From Vulcanimicrobiota bacterium (GTDB taxonomy: Bacteria; Vulcanimicrobiota; Vulcanimicrobiia; Eremiobacterales; Eremiobacteraceae): a stretch of 6,705 bases of DNA. Under the pieces are notes generated by a model. The model did not search any database, had not been told where the DNA came from, and was given only the letters and a program-made list of their open reading frames with translations. The position numbers were made by a program, and so were the translations under genes. The DNA lies in the NCBI GenBank assembly GCA_019232725.1, contig JAFANK010000033.1, positions 1-6,705 of the forward strand. Direction: 5' to 3'. This document shows positions 5,329 to 6,705 of the stretch, one piece after another (the first letter of the stretch is position 1; every line of letters starts with the position of its first letter).

Positions 5329-5966
5329 GATACTTGCGCCTTCCGCTTTGCCCGCACCGCTGGTCGCACGAAGACGATGGAGCGCTTGCCGCCAGGAATC
5401 GTGCCGCGCAACATCAGCAGGTTGCGCTCCTCGTCGGTCGAGATGACCTCGAGGTTCAACGTCGTGACTCGTTCGACACCCAAATGCCCGGGCCGACGGC
5501 TGCCTTTGACGGTCTTGGCGGCGTTCGTGTCGCCGTTGCTCGCCGGTTGGCGATGGATCATCGAACCGTGGCTCGCGCCGCCGCCGGAACCGTTCCAACG
5601 CTTGATGATGCCCGCGAATCCCTTGCCCTTGGACGTACCCGTGACGTCGACGCGATCGCCAGCCGCAAACGACGAGACGGTCACAAGGTCGCCGCCCTTC
5701 ACATCTGCGTGGTCGCCGCGGAACTCATGAAGCACGGTCTTGGGGGCGACCGAAAGTTTCTCGAAGCGCCCGCGCAACGATTTCGTCAGCCCTTTGAGCT
5801 TAGCGTCTTCAAAGCCGAGCACGACGGCATCGTAGCCGTGCGCATCTTTGGTCTTGCGTTCGACGACCTGGCATGGGCCGGCCGCGATCACCGTCACCGG
5901 AACGAATTCCCCGTTCTCAGCGAAGATGCTCGTCATGCCAAGCTTGCGGCCGATGATGTGCTTCAT
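5325..5966 (-). CDS. rplC: Large ribosomal subunit protein L3
   Basis: L3 binds 23S rRNA near the start of 50S assembly and sends a long loop towards the peptidyl transferase centre. The 213 residues are normal for the family. Visible landmarks are the start MKHIIGRKLGMTSIF, PVTVIAAGPCQVVERKT (23-39), VTGTSKGKGFAGIIKRWN (108-125), ASHGS (131-135), GHLGVERVTTLNLEV (160-174) and LMLRGTIPGGKRSIVFVR (184-201). The loop tip reads SNGDTNAAKTVKG (143-155), where E. coli L3 has SIGQ followed by a TTPGRVFKG-like stretch. The glutamine methylated by PrmB in E. coli is therefore Asp146 here, if the alignment is right. The ATG has no good Shine-Dalgarno sequence (only GAAAG well upstream), which suggests coupling to rpsJ, 4 bases away. 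The TGA overlaps the rplD ATG by 4 bases. Confidence 0.98.
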   Translation of the reverse strand: MKHIIGRKLGMTSIFAENGEFVPVTVIAAGPCQVVERKTKDAHGYDAVVLGFEDAKLKGLTKSLRGRFEKLSVAPKTVLHEFRGDHADVKGGDLVTVSSFAAGDRVDVTGTSKGKGFAGIIKRWNGSGGGASHGSMIHRQPASNGDTNAAKTVKGSRRPGHLGVERVTTLNLEVISTDEERNLLMLRGTIPGGKRSIVFVRPAVRAKRKAQVS

Positions 5967-5970
5967 GTCG

Positions 5971-6276
5971 TTATGCTTTCAGCTCGATGTCCACGCCGGC
6001 CGGCAAATCCAGGTGCATGAGCGCGTCCATGGTCTTGGCGGATGCCTGCAAGATGTCGATCAAGCGCTTGTGCGTGCGGATCTCGAAGTGCTCGCGGCTC
6101 TTCTTGTCGACGTGCGGCGAGCGCAGCACGCAGGAGCGTTCGATCTCCGTCGGCAGCGGCACAGGGCCCGACACGAACGCGCCGGTGCGCTTGGCCGTCT
6201 CGACGATGCGCTCCGCCGATTGGTCGAGGATCTTGTGATCGTAGGCGCGCAGCCGGATCCGGATCTTACCAGCCAT
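5971..6276 (-). CDS. rpsJ: Small ribosomal subunit protein S10 (NusE)
   Basis: S10 is a 30S head protein. As NusE it also joins the NusB antitermination complex and contacts NusG, linking transcription to translation. The 101-residue product matches the usual length of about 100-105. It shows the family core: KIRIRLRAYDHKILDQSAE (residues 4-22), IVETAKRTGAFVSGPVPLPT (24-43), LRSPHVDKKSREHFEIRTHK (51-70) and RLIDILQASAKTMDALMHLDLPAGVDIELK at the end. ATG is the start; a modest GGA lies upstream, inside the end of tuf. A minor peculiarity is Cys49 in the loop before LRSPH. In many bacteria rpsJ opens its own operon behind a long leader. Here only 3 bases separate it from tuf, so no leader or promoter fits unless it lies within tuf. 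It is followed 4 bases later by rplC. Confidence 0.98.
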   Translation of the reverse strand: MAGKIRIRLRAYDHKILDQSAERIVETAKRTGAFVSGPVPLPTEIERSCVLRSPHVDKKSREHFEIRTHKRLIDILQASAKTMDALMHLDLPAGVDIELKA

Positions 6277-6279
6277 GCG

Positions 6280-6705
6280 TTATTCCGTTACCTTCGTGAC
6301 GACGCCGGCGCCGACCGTGCGGCCACCCTCGCGGATGGCAAAACGCAAGCCCTCTTCACACGCGATCGGCGTGATCAGCTCCACATCCATCCGGATGTTG
6401 TCACCGGGCATCACCATCTCCACACCTTCGGGCAGCTTGATCGAGCCCGTCACGTCCGTCGTCCGAAAATAAAACTGCGGACGGTAGTTCGAGAAAAACG
6501 GCGTGTGCCGCCCACCCTCGTCCTTGCTGAGCACGTAGACCTCAGCCTGGAACTTCTTGTGCGGCTTGATCGACCCAGGCTTGGCCAGCACCTGACCGCG
6601 CTCGATGTCATCACGCTCGATGCCGCGCAACAGCACCCCGATGTTGTCACCGGCAATGCCCTCGTCTAAGAGCTTGCGGAACATCTCGATCCCGGTCACG
6701 ACTGA
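6280..6705 (-). CDS. tuf: Elongation factor Tu, C-terminal part (5' end outside window)
   Basis: EF-Tu is the GTPase that carries aminoacyl-tRNA to the ribosomal A site. Only the last 141 residues are present, out of roughly 395-400 usual for the family; the G domain lies beyond the window edge. The fragment covers the end of domain II (TGIEMFRKLLDEG near residue 4, then GVLLRGIERDDIERGQVL) and all of domain III. Conserved segments include KPGSIKPH, SKDEGGRHTPFF (60-71), YRPQFYFRTTDVTG (74-87), MVMPGDN (98-103) and the C-terminal LRFAIREGGRTVGAGVV (120-136). It stops with TAA only 3 bases before the rpsJ ATG, so the two genes are almost certainly on one transcript. This is the usual place for a tuf copy at the end of a str operon. 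The truncation comes from the window boundary, not from mutation. Identity is essentially certain. Confidence 0.98.
   Translation of the reverse strand, partial: SVVTGIEMFRKLLDEGIAGDNIGVLLRGIERDDIERGQVLAKPGSIKPHKKFQAEVYVLSKDEGGRHTPFFSNYRPQFYFRTTDVTGSIKLPEGVEMVMPGDNIRMDVELITPIACEEGLRFAIREGGRTVGAGVVTKVTE

Noticed and set aside
5329..5598. Upstream extension of rplD to an ATG at 5598
   Set aside because: The extra sequence is the out-of-frame shadow of rplC, Arg-rich and without L4 motifs. The ATGA overlap with the rplC stop gives the natural start.
5848..6669. Long plus-strand open frames, such as this 273-codon one antisense to rplC, rpsJ and tuf, and others opposite rpsC and rplC
   Set aside because: High GC content makes antisense frames stay open by codon bias. 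None shows a recognisable motif, and each lies wholly opposite a certain ribosomal gene.
1..6705. Terminators, internal promoters, RNA genes, mobile elements, CRISPR or a hidden novel system
   Set aside because: The whole window is filled by overlapping essential genes. I saw no hairpin followed by a T-run in the reading direction, no inverted terminal repeats, no spaced direct repeats and no tRNA-like segment. Promoters inside coding sequence cannot be excluded by eye.

Overview
The window is one continuous block of translation genes, all on the minus strand. It is the end of a str-type operon (tuf) running directly into the S10 operon and then the start of the spc operon. In transcription order, from high to low coordinates, the genes are tuf (3' end only), rpsJ, rplC, rplD, rplW, rplB, rpsS, rplV, rpsC, rplP, rpmC, rpsQ, rplN, rplX and rplE (5' part only). 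This is the classic conserved bacterial order with no gene missing or inserted. Every gene was recognised from conserved protein motifs, and the gene order supports each call.

The packing is extreme. By my reading only 13 bases lie between genes: 3 between tuf and rpsJ, 4 between rpsJ and rplC, 2 between rpsC and rplP, and 4 between rplX and rplE. All other junctions overlap by 1 to 20 bases, except rplW/rplB, which abut exactly. Most overlaps are ATGA or GTGA. Five of the 14 visible starts are GTG. I see no promoter, terminator, leader, RNA gene, mobile element or CRISPR. Shine-Dalgarno sequences lie inside the 3' ends of upstream genes. Weak ones before rplC, rpsQ and rplE suggest translational coupling.

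The DNA is GC-rich, and the proteins look bacterial but not like those of enterobacteria. The clues are tuf joined to rpsJ, a four-cysteine zinc-ribbon tail on L24, an S3 with a roughly 120-residue tail that is acidic over its last 100 residues, and an unusual segment in L3 where E. coli carries a methylated glutamine. A poorly studied high-GC lineage such as Eremiobacterota or Dormibacterota would fit, but this is a guess from general impression, not from any search.

The products are parts of the 30S subunit (S3, S10, S17, S19), parts of the 50S subunit (L2, L3, L4, L5, L14, L16, L22, L23, L24, L29) and elongation factor Tu. I found no undescribed system here. The points worth a second look are the lineage-specific tails and substitutions in otherwise ordinary ribosomal proteins.
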